Positions 17,425 to 26,448 of a stretch of 64,000 nucleotides of DNA are shown here, piece by piece. The notes below the pieces were generated by a model that ran no database searches, was not told the origin of the DNA, and saw only the letters and a list, made by a program, of their open reading frames with translations. Within the stretch, counting starts at the first letter, position 1. Every line of letters begins with the position of its first letter. A program made the position numbers and the translations under genes. The stretch spans positions 3,538,001 through 3,602,000 of the forward strand of contig NZ_CP109434.1 of the NCBI RefSeq assembly GCF_036227105.1, written 5' to 3'. This DNA is from Amycolatopsis sp. NBC_01488 (GTDB taxonomy: Bacteria; Actinomycetota; Actinomycetes; Mycobacteriales; Pseudonocardiaceae).

Positions 17425-17443
17425 TTAGGTTAGGGTAACCGCA
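17425..17443. promoter_or_regulatory. DtxR/IdeR iron box, distal
   Basis: TTAGGTTAGGGTAACCGCA matches the same consensus at 16 of 19 positions. It lies 123 bp upstream of efeU and 130 bp upstream of the divergent transglycosylase gene, so it might act on either promoter. Confidence 0.75.
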
Positions 17444-17572
17444 GGTCAGGGCGCTGCGCGTCGACTCGATAACAAAATTTGTGACGTCGCTGGCAGCGGC
17501 CTGGTTTTTACCCTCCGCTTGCCTGGTCAGGCGACCGGGGGACCCCCTTGAGTGGCTCCGTACCCTAATCGG

Positions 17573-18418
17573 GTGGCCGATACCGCTCAGCCGACCGTCA
17601 CGCCTCCGCACGCGCCTCCGGGCGGTCCGCCGCGGCGCTATCTCGGCCGGGCGGCCCTCGCCCTCGGGCTGGTGATCACCGGCGTGGTGCTCGTCGTCAC
17701 GATCGGTATCCGGAACCCGGACGCCCCCGCCGCGCCGCCGCCGGCGCAACCGGCACTGGCCATTCCGGAGCAGCGCCCCCAGCCCGGCGCCGAGTCGCCG
17801 CGCGCCGGCCTCGCCGCCCCGGTCGACCGGCCGGCGGTGTCCGACCAGGCCGAGCTGGACGCGTGGGCGACCCGCGTCGCGGACAAGACGCACCTCCCGG
17901 CGCGCGTGCTCGCCGCGTACGGCCGGGCGGAGATGTGGATGCAGCGCCAGAAGCCGACGTGCCACCTCTCGTGGGCGACGCTCGCGGGCATCGGCCGGGT
18001 CGAGACCGGGCGCGGGGACTTCGACCTCTCGGCGATCGGTGCGAACGGCCGCGTCGCGAAGCCGGTGGTCGGCCCGCCGCTGGACGGCTCGCCGGGCGTC
18101 CCGGCGGTGCACGACACCGACGGCGGCAAGCTCGACGGCGACAAGTCGTGGGACCACGCGATCGGCCCGATGCAGTTCCTGCCGGCGACGTGGAAGAAGT
18201 ACCAGGAGCGGGCCAACGGCGACGGCGGCACGCCGGACCCCCAGAACGTGGACGACGCGGCCTTCACGGCGGCGCGCTACCTGTGCTCGGGCGGCGACGA
18301 CCTGGGCACCCCGGCCGGCTGGTGGCGCGCGATCTTGTTCTACAACTCGGGTGTGGCGTACGGACAGGACGTGTTCAGCGCGGCGGACGCCTACGCGGAG
18401 GCCAGCGTCGCGCCCTGA
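17573..18418 (+). CDS. Membrane-anchored lytic-transglycosylase-like protein
   Basis: The 281-residue protein has a short cytoplasmic N-terminus, one membrane segment (AALALGLVITGVVLVVTIG, about 23-45), a Pro/Ala-rich linker and a SLT/MltB-like catalytic domain. The domain contains CHLSWATLAGIGRVETGRG, with the catalytic Glu in GRVETG, and then AIGPMQFLPATWKKY, the usual GPxQFxPxTW. It should cleave peptidoglycan glycan strands outside the membrane. A paralogue with the same domain is at 22309. GTG 17573 is preferred because a TACCCTAAT stretch just upstream would give a leaderless start; GTG 17552 is also in frame. Confidence 0.88.
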   Translation: MADTAQPTVTPPHAPPGGPPRRYLGRAALALGLVITGVVLVVTIGIRNPDAPAAPPPAQPALAIPEQRPQPGAESPRAGLAAPVDRPAVSDQAELDAWATRVADKTHLPARVLAAYGRAEMWMQRQKPTCHLSWATLAGIGRVETGRGDFDLSAIGANGRVAKPVVGPPLDGSPGVPAVHDTDGGKLDGDKSWDHAIGPMQFLPATWKKYQERANGDGGTPDPQNVDDAAFTAARYLCSGGDDLGTPAGWWRAILFYNSGVAYGQDVFSAADAYAEASVAP

Positions 18419-18604
18419 CGTGGTTGTCCACAGGCCGCTGAGATTGTGGACGACATCGCTGGAAGTGCGCGCGAGTCGGGGGTTTGTCGGGGGGCGCCGA
18501 TAGACTGGACTTGGGGACGCCCCCCAGGGAGGGCGGGGGAGTTTCCCGCAGGAGGCAGGACGGCAGCGGGCGCGGCGGTGCGTTCGGCTCAAGCCCTGCT
18601 CGCG
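18419..18604. other. Intergenic region between convergent genes
   Basis: The 186 bp contain a TAGACT hexamer (about 18502-18507), a good actinobacterial -10 element, and downstream a C6 run flanked by G-rich sequence that could fold (GGGGACGCCCCCC). A short rightward transcript antisense to the end of the TPR gene is possible. No known RNA family is recognised. Confidence 0.2.
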
Positions 18605-19015
18605 TCAGGACCCGCGCAACGCGATGCGTGCCTTCACTTCGCTGATCGCCTCGAGGTACTCCGGCACCGGGTTCATCGCCGACGCGATCTTCATCTGGGC
18701 CAGCGCCTCGACGAACCGGCCGAGGCGCTGCAGCGTGCGGCCCAGGACGAACCGGGCGTAGTGGTCCGTCGGGTCCAGCTCCAGCACCCGCGTGAGCGCC
18801 TCTTCGGCCCGCCGCAGCTGCGCCGAGTGGAAGTAGGCGCGCCCGGCCAGCAGGTGCACCGACGGCTTGTCCGTCTCGGATTCCAGCAGGGGCTGCAACG
18901 CCTTCAGCGCGTCCAGCGGACGGCGGCGGCCGACCAGATCCTCGGCCTGGCGGAAGGCATGGAACCGCGACTCCTCGGGAGGCTGCGAAGCAGCTGCGGC
19001 GTCCGTCATGGTCAT
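18605..19015 (-). CDS. Tetratricopeptide-repeat protein
   Basis: The 136-residue soluble protein is almost entirely TPR helices: FHAFRQAEDLVGRRRPLDALKAL, PSVHLLAGRAYFHSAQLRRAEEAL and DHYARFVLGRTLQRLGRFVEAL, each with the Gly/Ala/Pro spacing of TPR motifs. TPR domains bind partner proteins or peptides; the partner is unknown. The gene is convergent with the transglycosylase and divergent from the VOC gene 65 bp away. The start could also be the second Met two codons later. Confidence 0.88.
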   Translation of the reverse strand: MTMTDAAAASQPPEESRFHAFRQAEDLVGRRRPLDALKALQPLLESETDKPSVHLLAGRAYFHSAQLRRAEEALTRVLELDPTDHYARFVLGRTLQRLGRFVEALAQMKIASAMNPVPEYLEAISEVKARIALRGS

Positions 19016-19080
19016 CCCACGTTACCTCGGAAGAGGGGCTTGCACACGCCGCCGATCGGGACGTGGTGGACTGTCCCGCC

Positions 19081-19542
19081 ATGAGCAGCCCGTACCGGGG
19101 CCTGGCGCCCTACCTGTACTACTCCGACGCGACGGCGGCGCTCGCCTGGCTGACCAGGGTCTTCGGGTTCGCCGAGGAGGTCCGGTTCTGCGACGGCGCC
19201 GGCGACGTCTTCCAGGCGTGGCTGCGCGCGGGCGACGTGCGGATCCAGATCGCCGGCGTCGGGCCGGACTACTGGCAGGCCAAGGGCGTCGACGGACCGG
19301 TCGGCCAGCTCAACATCCTCTACGTCGACGACGTCGACGAGGCCTACGAGCGGATCGAGGCGGCCCTCGGCGACGAGGGCGAGCTCGAGCCGCCGCAGGA
19401 CCAGCCCTATGGCGCCCGGGTGTTCACCGTCGCCGACCTCGGCGGCAACAGCTGGACGTTCTGGCAGCAGACGTCCGAGACCGTGGACCTGCCGCCCGGC
19501 TGGCAGGCGATCCGCGCGGGCGGTGAGTCCTCCAACGGGTGA
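19081..19542 (+). CDS. VOC-superfamily (glyoxalase/bleomycin-resistance-like) protein
   Basis: The 153-residue protein has two beta-alpha-beta-beta-beta modules: APYLYYSDATAALAWLTRVFGF, then LNILYVDDVDEAYERI and PYGARVFTVADLGGNSWTFWQQ. This is the vicinal-oxygen-chelate fold used by glyoxalases, dioxygenases and antibiotic-binding proteins. Substrate and metal use are unknown. ATG 19081 gives the normal family N-terminus (SSPYRGLAPYLYY); an upstream in-frame start adds only six unrelated residues. Confidence 0.88.
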   Translation: MSSPYRGLAPYLYYSDATAALAWLTRVFGFAEEVRFCDGAGDVFQAWLRAGDVRIQIAGVGPDYWQAKGVDGPVGQLNILYVDDVDEAYERIEAALGDEGELEPPQDQPYGARVFTVADLGGNSWTFWQQTSETVDLPPGWQAIRAGGESSNG

Positions 19543-20928
<1,386 letters not shown>

Positions 20929-20935
20929 GCCCGCG

Positions 20936-21523
20936 ATGGCGGACCGGGGGAGGACGACGCGCAACCGCCGCGGCGGCAGCGGGGCTTCGCGGGCGGCAGG
21001 TCCGGCACGGGCCCGCCGTCCCGAGGCCGCGCGCCGGCGCACCGGGGCCGCGGGCCCCGAGGCTGCGCGCCGTCGCACCGGCGACGTCGAGACGACCCGG
21101 GCCCGGCTGCGCCGGAGCCTGGCGGCGAAGCGCGCGTCCGGTGCGGCGAAGGTGCTCGGCATGTCCACCACCCGCCGCGCGGCGGTGGTGGCGATCGTGG
21201 TGTGCGCGCTGGCGTTCACCATCGCCGTGCCCCTGCGCACCTACCTCGCCCAGCGCACCGAGATCCGCCAGCAGCAGGCGCAGCAGGCACAGCTGCAGCA
21301 GACGGTCGCCCAGCTCCAGGGCCGCAAGGCCGAGCTGAGCGATCCGGCGCAGATCGAGGCCGAGGCCCGGCGCCGGCTGCGGTACGTCAAGCCCGGCGAG
21401 ACGCCGTACATCGTCCAGCTGCCCGAGGACAAGGCCCCCGACGCGGCGCCCCAGCCCGGCCAGCCGCAGGTCCCGGACGGCTCCTGGTACGACAACCTCT
21501 GGAACCAGGTCTCCGGCGGCTGA
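20936..21523 (+). CDS. FtsB/DivIC-like septum formation initiator protein
   Basis: The 195-residue bitopic protein has a basic, low-complexity cytoplasmic N-terminus (about 1-80), one membrane helix (AAVVAIVVCALAFTIAVPL) and a Gln-rich coiled coil (QQQAQQAQLQQTVAQLQGRKAEL). It then has the FtsB/DivIC-type ending DPAQIEAEARRRLRYVKPGETPYIV. FtsB-like proteins join FtsL and FtsQ in the divisome. The eno-ftsB-DUF501-ppx order is standard in actinobacteria. Oddity: the N-terminus contains a short tandem repeat, [21 protein letters not shown], also visible in the DNA. Confidence 0.92.
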   Translation: MADRGRTTRNRRGGSGASRAAGPARARRPEAARRRTGAAGPEAARRRTGDVETTRARLRRSLAAKRASGAAKVLGMSTTRRAAVVAIVVCALAFTIAVPLRTYLAQRTEIRQQQAQQAQLQQTVAQLQGRKAELSDPAQIEAEARRRLRYVKPGETPYIVQLPEDKAPDAAPQPGQPQVPDGSWYDNLWNQVSGG

Positions 21524-21548
21524 CCCCACGCTCACTGCGCCGATCGTC

Positions 21549-21635
21549 ACCAATCCGGCCACAGTCACGGCCGATGGCTTTCGTGGCCACATGCACCTGC
21601 CGCTCGGCGGGGCGGCCTGCTTTGGCCGGATTGGT
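21549..21635. repeat. 13-bp inverted repeat arms 61 bp apart upstream of DUF501
   Basis: ACCAATCCGGCCA (21549-21561) is perfectly complementary to TGGCCGGATTGGT (21623-21635). The spacer contains further GGCC-rich pairing. The right arm ends where a TAACGT -10-like hexamer (21635-21640) begins, so the repeat overlaps the probable DUF501 promoter. Confidence 0.55.
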
Positions 21636-21647
21636 AACGTGGACCGC

Positions 21648-22157
21648 GTGAACAGCACGCAGCAGCACCGGTTCGAGCCCGTCACCGACGCCGACCGCGA
21701 GATCATCGCGGAGCAGCTCGGACGGCCGCCGCGGGCGCTGCGGGCGGTGGCCGCGCGGTGCCCGAGCGGGCACCCCTCGGTGGTGCAGACCAGCCCGCGG
21801 CTGGAGAACGGGACGCCGTTCCCGACCCTCTACTACCTCACCTGCCCCAAGCTGAACTCGATGATCGGCACGATCGAGGCGTCCGGGATCATGAAGGAGA
21901 TGACCGAGCGGCTCAGCACCGATCCCGAGCTGGCCGCCCGCTACCAGCGCACCCACGAGACCTACCTCGCCGAGCGCGACGCGATCGAGCCGCTCGGCCA
22001 CCAGGTCACCGCCGGGGGCATGCCCGGCCGCGTCAAGTGCCTGCACGTGCACGTCGCCCACGCGCTCGCGGTCGGTCCCGGCGTGAATCCGTTCGGTGAC
22101 GAGACGCTGGACCTCCTTAAGGCGAACGGGTGGCCCACGGGAGACTGCGCCGAGTAA
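21648..22157 (+). CDS. DUF501 domain-containing protein
   Basis: The 169-residue protein matches the DUF501 family: DREIIAEQLGRPPRALRAVAARCPSG, FPTLYYLTCPKLNSMIGTIEASG, and VKCLHVHVAHALAVGPGVNPFGDE. It keeps the family Cys and His residues (CP, KCLHVHVAHAL). The family is nearly universal in actinobacteria beside eno and ppx, but its biochemical role is unknown. GTG 21648 is 7 nt after the TAACGT hexamer, consistent with a leaderless message. The upstream in-frame ATG at 21591 lies inside the inverted-repeat region and is less likely. Confidence 0.92.
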   Translation: MNSTQQHRFEPVTDADREIIAEQLGRPPRALRAVAARCPSGHPSVVQTSPRLENGTPFPTLYYLTCPKLNSMIGTIEASGIMKEMTERLSTDPELAARYQRTHETYLAERDAIEPLGHQVTAGGMPGRVKCLHVHVAHALAVGPGVNPFGDETLDLLKANGWPTGDCAE

Positions 22158-22184
22158 CGCTCGCGCGTCGTCAACAGATAACTG

Positions 22185-22282
22185 GGCTGGGTGAGCGAAA
22201 ACCCCGTCCGGCGAGATCCAGACTCCCGAAGGGGTGAAACCACGCCCCGGGTACGGCAGGCTGTCACCCGAGGGTGGGTGAC
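22185..22282 (+). ncRNA. Candidate ydaO-type (c-di-AMP) riboswitch leader
   Basis: The leader of the transglycosylase gene contains GGGGTGAAACCACGCCCC and then CCGGGTACGGCAGGCTGTCACCCGAGG. These resemble, in the right order, the GGGGTGAATC and CCGTCAGCTAACC cores of the ydaO class, which in actinobacteria often precedes peptidoglycan hydrolases. The canonical GGGGGACCCA element is not seen (only GAGATCCAG). A 7-bp hairpin, GTCACCC-GAGGGT-GGGTGAC (22263-22282), lies 26 nt before the start codon. The call rests on context and partial motif match only. Confidence 0.4.
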
Positions 22283-22308
22283 CGATCCGGCCAGGAGGGC
22301 TTCGAGCT

Positions 22309-23487
22309 ATGCGCGTGCGGCGACTGCCTGACGCAGTCGGGAGCCACACCCGAAGGTTCGGGATCCGCCACCGCACGGCGTACCCCCTGATCACCGGCAT
22401 CTTCGCGGTCATCCCGGCGCTGCTCGCCGGCGGCGTCACCCTCGGCTGGCTCGGTGGGACCGGTGAGCACACCCGTGACGCCGCGCTCGGCCAGGGCTAC
22501 GACCCCGGCCACGCCGCCATCCAGCAGATCGCCGTCGACGGCACCCTCCCCGGCGCGCCCACCCCGCTGCCGCTCCCGGCCTACGAGCTGCCCGACGGCC
22601 CCCTCGGCATCCCCGCGACCGCGCTCGCCGCGTACAAGAACGCCGCCGACATCCTCGGCCGCGAGCAGCCCGCGTGCCACATCGACTGGGCCCTGATCGC
22701 CAGCATCGGCCGGATCGAGTCCAACCACGCCCGCGGCGGCTACGTCGACGCGAACGGCACCACCCGCGAGCCGATCCTCGGGCCGGAGCTCAACGGCCAG
22801 GGCGGCTTCGCCGCGATCCCGGACACCGACCACGGCGAGCTCGACACGGACCCGGTGTGGGACCGCGCGGTCGGCCCGACGCAGTTCATCCCGGCGACCT
22901 GGCGCGGCTACGCCTCCGACGGCAACGGCGACGGCAAGTCCGACCCCAACAACATCTTCGACGCGGCACTGGCCACCGGCCGCTACCTCTGCTCCGGCGG
23001 CTTCGACCTGGCCAACCCGGACCAGCTGCGCGGCGCCATCTACCGCTACAACAACTCGGACACGTACGTGAACACCGTGATCCTGTGGGCCGAGGCGTAC
23101 CGCAACGGGATCATGCAGGTGCCGGACAGCACGGTCCCGATCGGCGCGCCGAACGCCGCGCTGGCCCCGGCCCCGCCGGCCGTGCCGCCGCCCCCGGTCC
23201 CGACGACGACGCCTTCGGTGCCCACGACGACGCCGACCAGCCCGGGCACGACGACCAAGACCACCCCACCGGCCTCGTGCACGAAGCCGCCGACGACGAC
23301 ACCCACCACGACCACGGTGATCAGCACGACGACCACCCCGCCGCCGCCTCCGACGACGACCGGCACCGGTGAGACCACGCCGAACCCGACGACCACCCCG
23401 CCGCCGCCGACGTGCGGGCAGACGGTCACCTCGGTCACAACCACCACCACGACCACGACCGTCGGGACGACGACACCCGCCAGCTAG
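22309..23487 (+). CDS. Exported lytic-transglycosylase-like protein with Thr/Pro-rich tail
   Basis: The 392-residue protein has an N-terminal membrane/signal segment (PLITGIFAVIPALLAGGVTLGWL) and a lytic transglycosylase domain: CHIDWALIASIGRIESNHARGGY, with the catalytic Glu in RIESNH, then DRAVGPTQFIPATW and NNIFDAALATGRYLCSGG. The last ~100 residues are Thr/Pro-rich and low in complexity, a likely wall-spanning linker, with two Cys. It should cut peptidoglycan and is paralogous to the protein at 17573. ATG 22309 follows an AGGAGGG ribosome-binding site. A structured leader precedes it. Confidence 0.9.
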   Translation: MRVRRLPDAVGSHTRRFGIRHRTAYPLITGIFAVIPALLAGGVTLGWLGGTGEHTRDAALGQGYDPGHAAIQQIAVDGTLPGAPTPLPLPAYELPDGPLGIPATALAAYKNAADILGREQPACHIDWALIASIGRIESNHARGGYVDANGTTREPILGPELNGQGGFAAIPDTDHGELDTDPVWDRAVGPTQFIPATWRGYASDGNGDGKSDPNNIFDAALATGRYLCSGGFDLANPDQLRGAIYRYNNSDTYVNTVILWAEAYRNGIMQVPDSTVPIGAPNAALAPAPPAVPPPPVPTTTPSVPTTTPTSPGTTTKTTPPASCTKPPTTTPTTTTVISTTTTPPPPPTTTGTGETTPNPTTTPPPPTCGQTVTSVTTTTTTTTVGTTTPAS

Positions 23488-23497
23488 GGTGATCGGC

Positions 23498-24451
23498 ATG
23501 CCTCGTGTTGCCGCGATCGACTGTGGGACCAACTCCATCCGCCTGCTCGTCGCCGAGCTGACGCCGCGCCACGACGGCACGGTCGACCTGCGCGACCTGC
23601 ACCGCGAGATGCGGATCGTCCGGCTCGGCCAGGGTGTCGACGCCACCGGCGAGCTCGCGCCCGAGGCACTCGAACGCACCCGCGCCGCGCTCGCCGACTA
23701 CACGGTCGCCGCGCGGCGCAAGGGCGTCGAGAAGGTGCGGATGGTCGCCACCTCCGCCACCCGCGACGCGAAGAACCGCGACGACTTCTTCCGCATGACG
23801 CGCGAAACCCTGGGCGTCGAAGCCGAGGTGATCAGCGGCGACGAAGAAGCGCGGCTGTCCTTCACAGGCGCGGTCGGGGAGCAGGACCCGGACGACGGCC
23901 CGTTCGTGGTGGCCGACGTCGGCGGCGGCTCGACCGAGCTGGTCCTCGGCACCTGGGACGGCCGCCGGGCCGACGTGCTCGCCGCGAAGTCCGTCGACAT
24001 CGGCTGTGTCCGGATCACCGAGCGCGCGCTGAAGAGCGACCCGCCGACCGCCGACGAGATCGCCGCCGCCCGCGACCTGGCGGGCAAGGTCCTCACCGAG
24101 GCGTTCGACGTGGTCGACGTCGCCCGCGCGCGCACGTGGATGGGCGTCGCCGGCACGGTGACCACGCTCTCGGCGATCGCGCTCGGGCTGCCGGAGTACG
24201 ACAGCGACCGCGTCCACCTGTCGAAGCTCGGCCCGGCCGACATCGATCGCCTCGCGGCGAAGCTGCTCGCCGAGGACCACGCCACCCGCGCGGCGAACCC
24301 GGTGATCCACCCGGGCCGCGTCGACGTGATCGCCGGCGGCGCGGTGATCGTCCAGACCCTCGCCGAGCAGCTCGCGGCCCGCGGCGGCCCGACCGAGCTG
24401 GTGGTCAGCGAGCACGACATCCTCGACGGCATCGCCCTGTCCCTCGCCTGA
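23498..24451 (+). CDS. ppx: Ppx/GppA exopolyphosphatase-family protein
   Basis: The 317-residue protein belongs to the sugar-kinase/Hsp70-fold phosphatase family. Motifs: the phosphate-1 loop RVAAIDCGTNSIRLLVAE, VATSATRDAKNRDDF, VISGDEEARLSF, the phosphate-2 loop VADVGGGSTELVLG and GVAGTVTTLSAIALG near the C-terminus. It should degrade polyphosphate and/or pppGpp; the short length without a C-terminal HD domain is typical of the mycobacterial forms. ATG 23498 is chosen: it lies 7 nt after a TAGGGT hexamer and gives the family N-terminus, whereas the open frame upstream is Arg/Pro-rich noise from the preceding gene. Confidence 0.95.
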   Translation: MPRVAAIDCGTNSIRLLVAELTPRHDGTVDLRDLHREMRIVRLGQGVDATGELAPEALERTRAALADYTVAARRKGVEKVRMVATSATRDAKNRDDFFRMTRETLGVEAEVISGDEEARLSFTGAVGEQDPDDGPFVVADVGGGSTELVLGTWDGRRADVLAAKSVDIGCVRITERALKSDPPTADEIAAARDLAGKVLTEAFDVVDVARARTWMGVAGTVTTLSAIALGLPEYDSDRVHLSKLGPADIDRLAAKLLAEDHATRAANPVIHPGRVDVIAGGAVIVQTLAEQLAARGGPTELVVSEHDILDGIALSLA

Positions 24452-24476
24452 TCCGCTCTTGACAACCGCCGCACCG

Positions 24477-24500
24477 GCCCTTTCGGACATCCGAAAGGGC
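24477..24500 (+). terminator. Hairpin terminator after ppx
   Basis: GCCCTTTCGGA pairs with TCCGAAAGGGC (11 bp) around a CA loop, followed by TTGTG. It ends the eno-to-ppx gene run. Confidence 0.75.
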
Positions 24501-24507
24501 TTGTGCC

Positions 24508-24600
24508 ACAACGGGATTCGACTCGAACCCACGGTGAGCGCGCGATGACCAGGCGTCGGCGCTACGCCGTCCGGAGTACCCGGTTTCCTACCTTGGTCGT
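24508..24600 (-). other. tRNA-like fragment, probably non-functional
   Basis: The minus strand contains GTGGGTTCGAGTC, a typical T-arm and loop, inside a stretch reading CGGCGTAGCGCCGACGCC and CTGGTCATCGCGC. The 3' half of the T-stem does not pair, no acceptor partner for GTTGTGGC exists upstream, and no anticodon arm can be drawn. A decayed tRNA or chance similarity are both possible. Confidence 0.2.
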
Positions 24601-24721
24601 GCTCCAACCAGGTGGTCCCGACGGTCGTCACTGATTTGCAACACCGCAGTCCTGTGATCAGCTTCGCCGCCCCCGATAGCGTGCGTCTCACCTTTCGGAC
24701 GTCACGGAGATGGAGGGGATC

Positions 24722-26347
24722 ATGCGTCGTTCGCGCAGGCTCTGGGGACCCACGGTGGTGATGACCTCGCTGGCGCTCGCGCTCGCCGCGTGCGGCGGCG
24801 GTTCGGGCAGCTCCACGGGAGCCGGCGGGGCGGACCCGGACGGCACGGTCAGCGTCTACGGAACCGAGCCGCAGAACGCACTGGTCCCGACCAACATCAA
24901 CGACCTCGGCGGCACCAAGGCGATCCAGCCGATGTTCGCCACGCTGATCGGGTTCAAGGGCGCGGACGCGAAGCCGTTCAACCTGATGGCCGACTCGATC
25001 ACGACGACCGACTCCAAGGTCTACGACATCAAGATCAAGCAGGGCTGGAAGTTCCACGACGGCACCGAGGTGAAGGCGCACAACTTCATCGACGCCTGGA
25101 ACTACGGCGCCTACGCGCCGAACGGCCAGCTCAACACGGACTTCTTCTCGAACATCCAGGGCTACACCGACGTCCACCCCGCCGACGAGAACGCCAAGCC
25201 GGCCACGAACAAGATGTCCGGCCTGGTGCAGAAGAGCGACTACGAGTTCCAGGTGACGCTCAACGCGCCGTTCTCGGTGTTCGACATCAAGGTCGGCTAC
25301 CAGGCGTTCGCGCCGCTGCCCGACTCGTTCTTCAAGGACCCCAAGGGGTTCGAGCAGCACCCGATCGGCAACGGCCCGATGAAGTTCGTCTCGCGGACGC
25401 CGAACCAGGACATCAAGCTCACCCGCTTCGACGGCTACAAGGGTGACGACGCGGTCCACTTCAAGGACCTCGACATCAAGATCTACTCCAGCCAGGAGAC
25501 CGCCTACCAGGACCTGCTGAGCGGGCGGCTCGACTTCATGGAGGCGCTGCCGCCGTCGGCGGTCGCGGGCGGCAAGTACAAGGCCGACCTCGGCGACCGG
25601 CTGGTCACCGGCGCCCTGCTCGGCGTCAGCACCATCGCCGTGCCGTACTACGTGCCCGGGTACAACAACCTCGAGCTGCGCAAGGCCATCTCGATGTCGA
25701 TCGACCGCGCGCAGATCACCAAGACCGTCATGAACGACACCTACGTCCCGCTGGACGGGTACGTCGCCCAGGGCATCACCGGTGCCCGCTCCGGCGTCTG
25801 CCAGTTCTGCAAGTTCGACCCGGCGGCGGCCAAGGAAGCCTTCGCGAAGTCCGGCTTCAAGGGCAAGCTGACCATCGCGTCCAACGCGGACGGCGGCCGC
25901 AAGGAACCGCTGACCGCGGCGTGCAACAGCATCAAGAACACCCTCGGCGTCGAGTGCGACTTCGTGCCGGCCACCGACTTCGGCCAGTGGCGCAGCATCG
26001 TCACCGGCAAGAAGCTGACCGGCATGGGCCGCTCGGACTGGTCGGCGGACTACCCGTCCATCGAGGACTTCCTCAACCCGATCTACAAGACCGGCGGGTC
26101 CTCGAACGACTCCAGCTACTCGAACCCGCAGGTCGACGCGATCCTGGCGCAGGCGGACGCCACCGCCGACAAGGACGCCGCGGTCAAGCTGTACCAGCAG
26201 GCCGAGGACCTGATCGCGAAGGACCTGCCGTCGATCCCGGTGTGGGACGAGAAGGGCGTCGCGGCGAAGTCGAAGAACCTCAAGACCGCGGCCCTGGACT
26301 TCCGGCGCATGCCGGACTACCCGTCCATCGAGGTCCTGAAGAAGTGA
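24722..26347 (+). CDS. Peptide ABC transporter substrate-binding lipoprotein
   Basis: The 541-residue protein belongs to the DppA/OppA cluster-5 binding proteins. It has a signal peptide with lipobox LALAAC (Cys near 25) and a Gly/Ser linker. Family features include KVYDIKIKQGWKFHDGTEVKAHNFIDAW, FSVFDIKVGYQAFAPLPDSFF, PIGNGPMKFV, AISMSIDRAQI and VKLYQQAEDLIAKDLPSIPVW. It captures oligopeptides outside the membrane for the permease encoded downstream. The second Met (24722) is chosen as start because a GGAGGGG ribosome-binding site ends 4 nt upstream. A 21-bp hairpin separates it from the permease genes. Confidence 0.95.
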   Translation: MRRSRRLWGPTVVMTSLALALAACGGGSGSSTGAGGADPDGTVSVYGTEPQNALVPTNINDLGGTKAIQPMFATLIGFKGADAKPFNLMADSITTTDSKVYDIKIKQGWKFHDGTEVKAHNFIDAWNYGAYAPNGQLNTDFFSNIQGYTDVHPADENAKPATNKMSGLVQKSDYEFQVTLNAPFSVFDIKVGYQAFAPLPDSFFKDPKGFEQHPIGNGPMKFVSRTPNQDIKLTRFDGYKGDDAVHFKDLDIKIYSSQETAYQDLLSGRLDFMEALPPSAVAGGKYKADLGDRLVTGALLGVSTIAVPYYVPGYNNLELRKAISMSIDRAQITKTVMNDTYVPLDGYVAQGITGARSGVCQFCKFDPAAAKEAFAKSGFKGKLTIASNADGGRKEPLTAACNSIKNTLGVECDFVPATDFGQWRSIVTGKKLTGMGRSDWSADYPSIEDFLNPIYKTGGSSNDSSYSNPQVDAILAQADATADKDAAVKLYQQAEDLIAKDLPSIPVWDEKGVAAKSKNLKTAALDFRRMPDYPSIEVLKK

Positions 26348-26376
26348 CGCGCTGACCTGCCGGTACCCACCACCAC

Positions 26377-26428
26377 GCCGTCGTGAGTGAGAAACAGGGT
26401 TAGCACACTGTTTCTCACTCACGACGGC
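26377..26428 (+). terminator. 21-bp stem / 10-nt loop hairpin between binding-protein and permease genes
   Basis: Positions 26377-26397 are perfectly complementary to 26408-26428, with loop GGTTAGCACA. The position just after the binding-protein gene fits a partial terminator or an mRNA 3' stabiliser, which would give more binding protein than membrane subunits. The outer half of the stem, GTCGTGAGTG, is shared with the hairpin at 11654-11687. Confidence 0.7.
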
Positions 26429-26448
26429 CGGCGCGCACTAGGAACGTC

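Noticed and set aside
18480-18604. C-rich segment considered as a 6C-type or other known small RNA
   Set aside because: There is only one C6 run and no matching pair of hairpins; only a promoter-like hexamer supports a transcript.
23200-23480. ACG/ACC-rich repetitive DNA that looks like a tandem repeat or CRISPR-like array
   Set aside because: It simply encodes the Thr/Pro-rich tail of the transglycosylase-like protein; there are no regular spacers.
23435-26422. 995-codon antisense frame across ppx and the binding-protein gene
   Set aside because: It spans two well-identified genes and a terminator; no family features.
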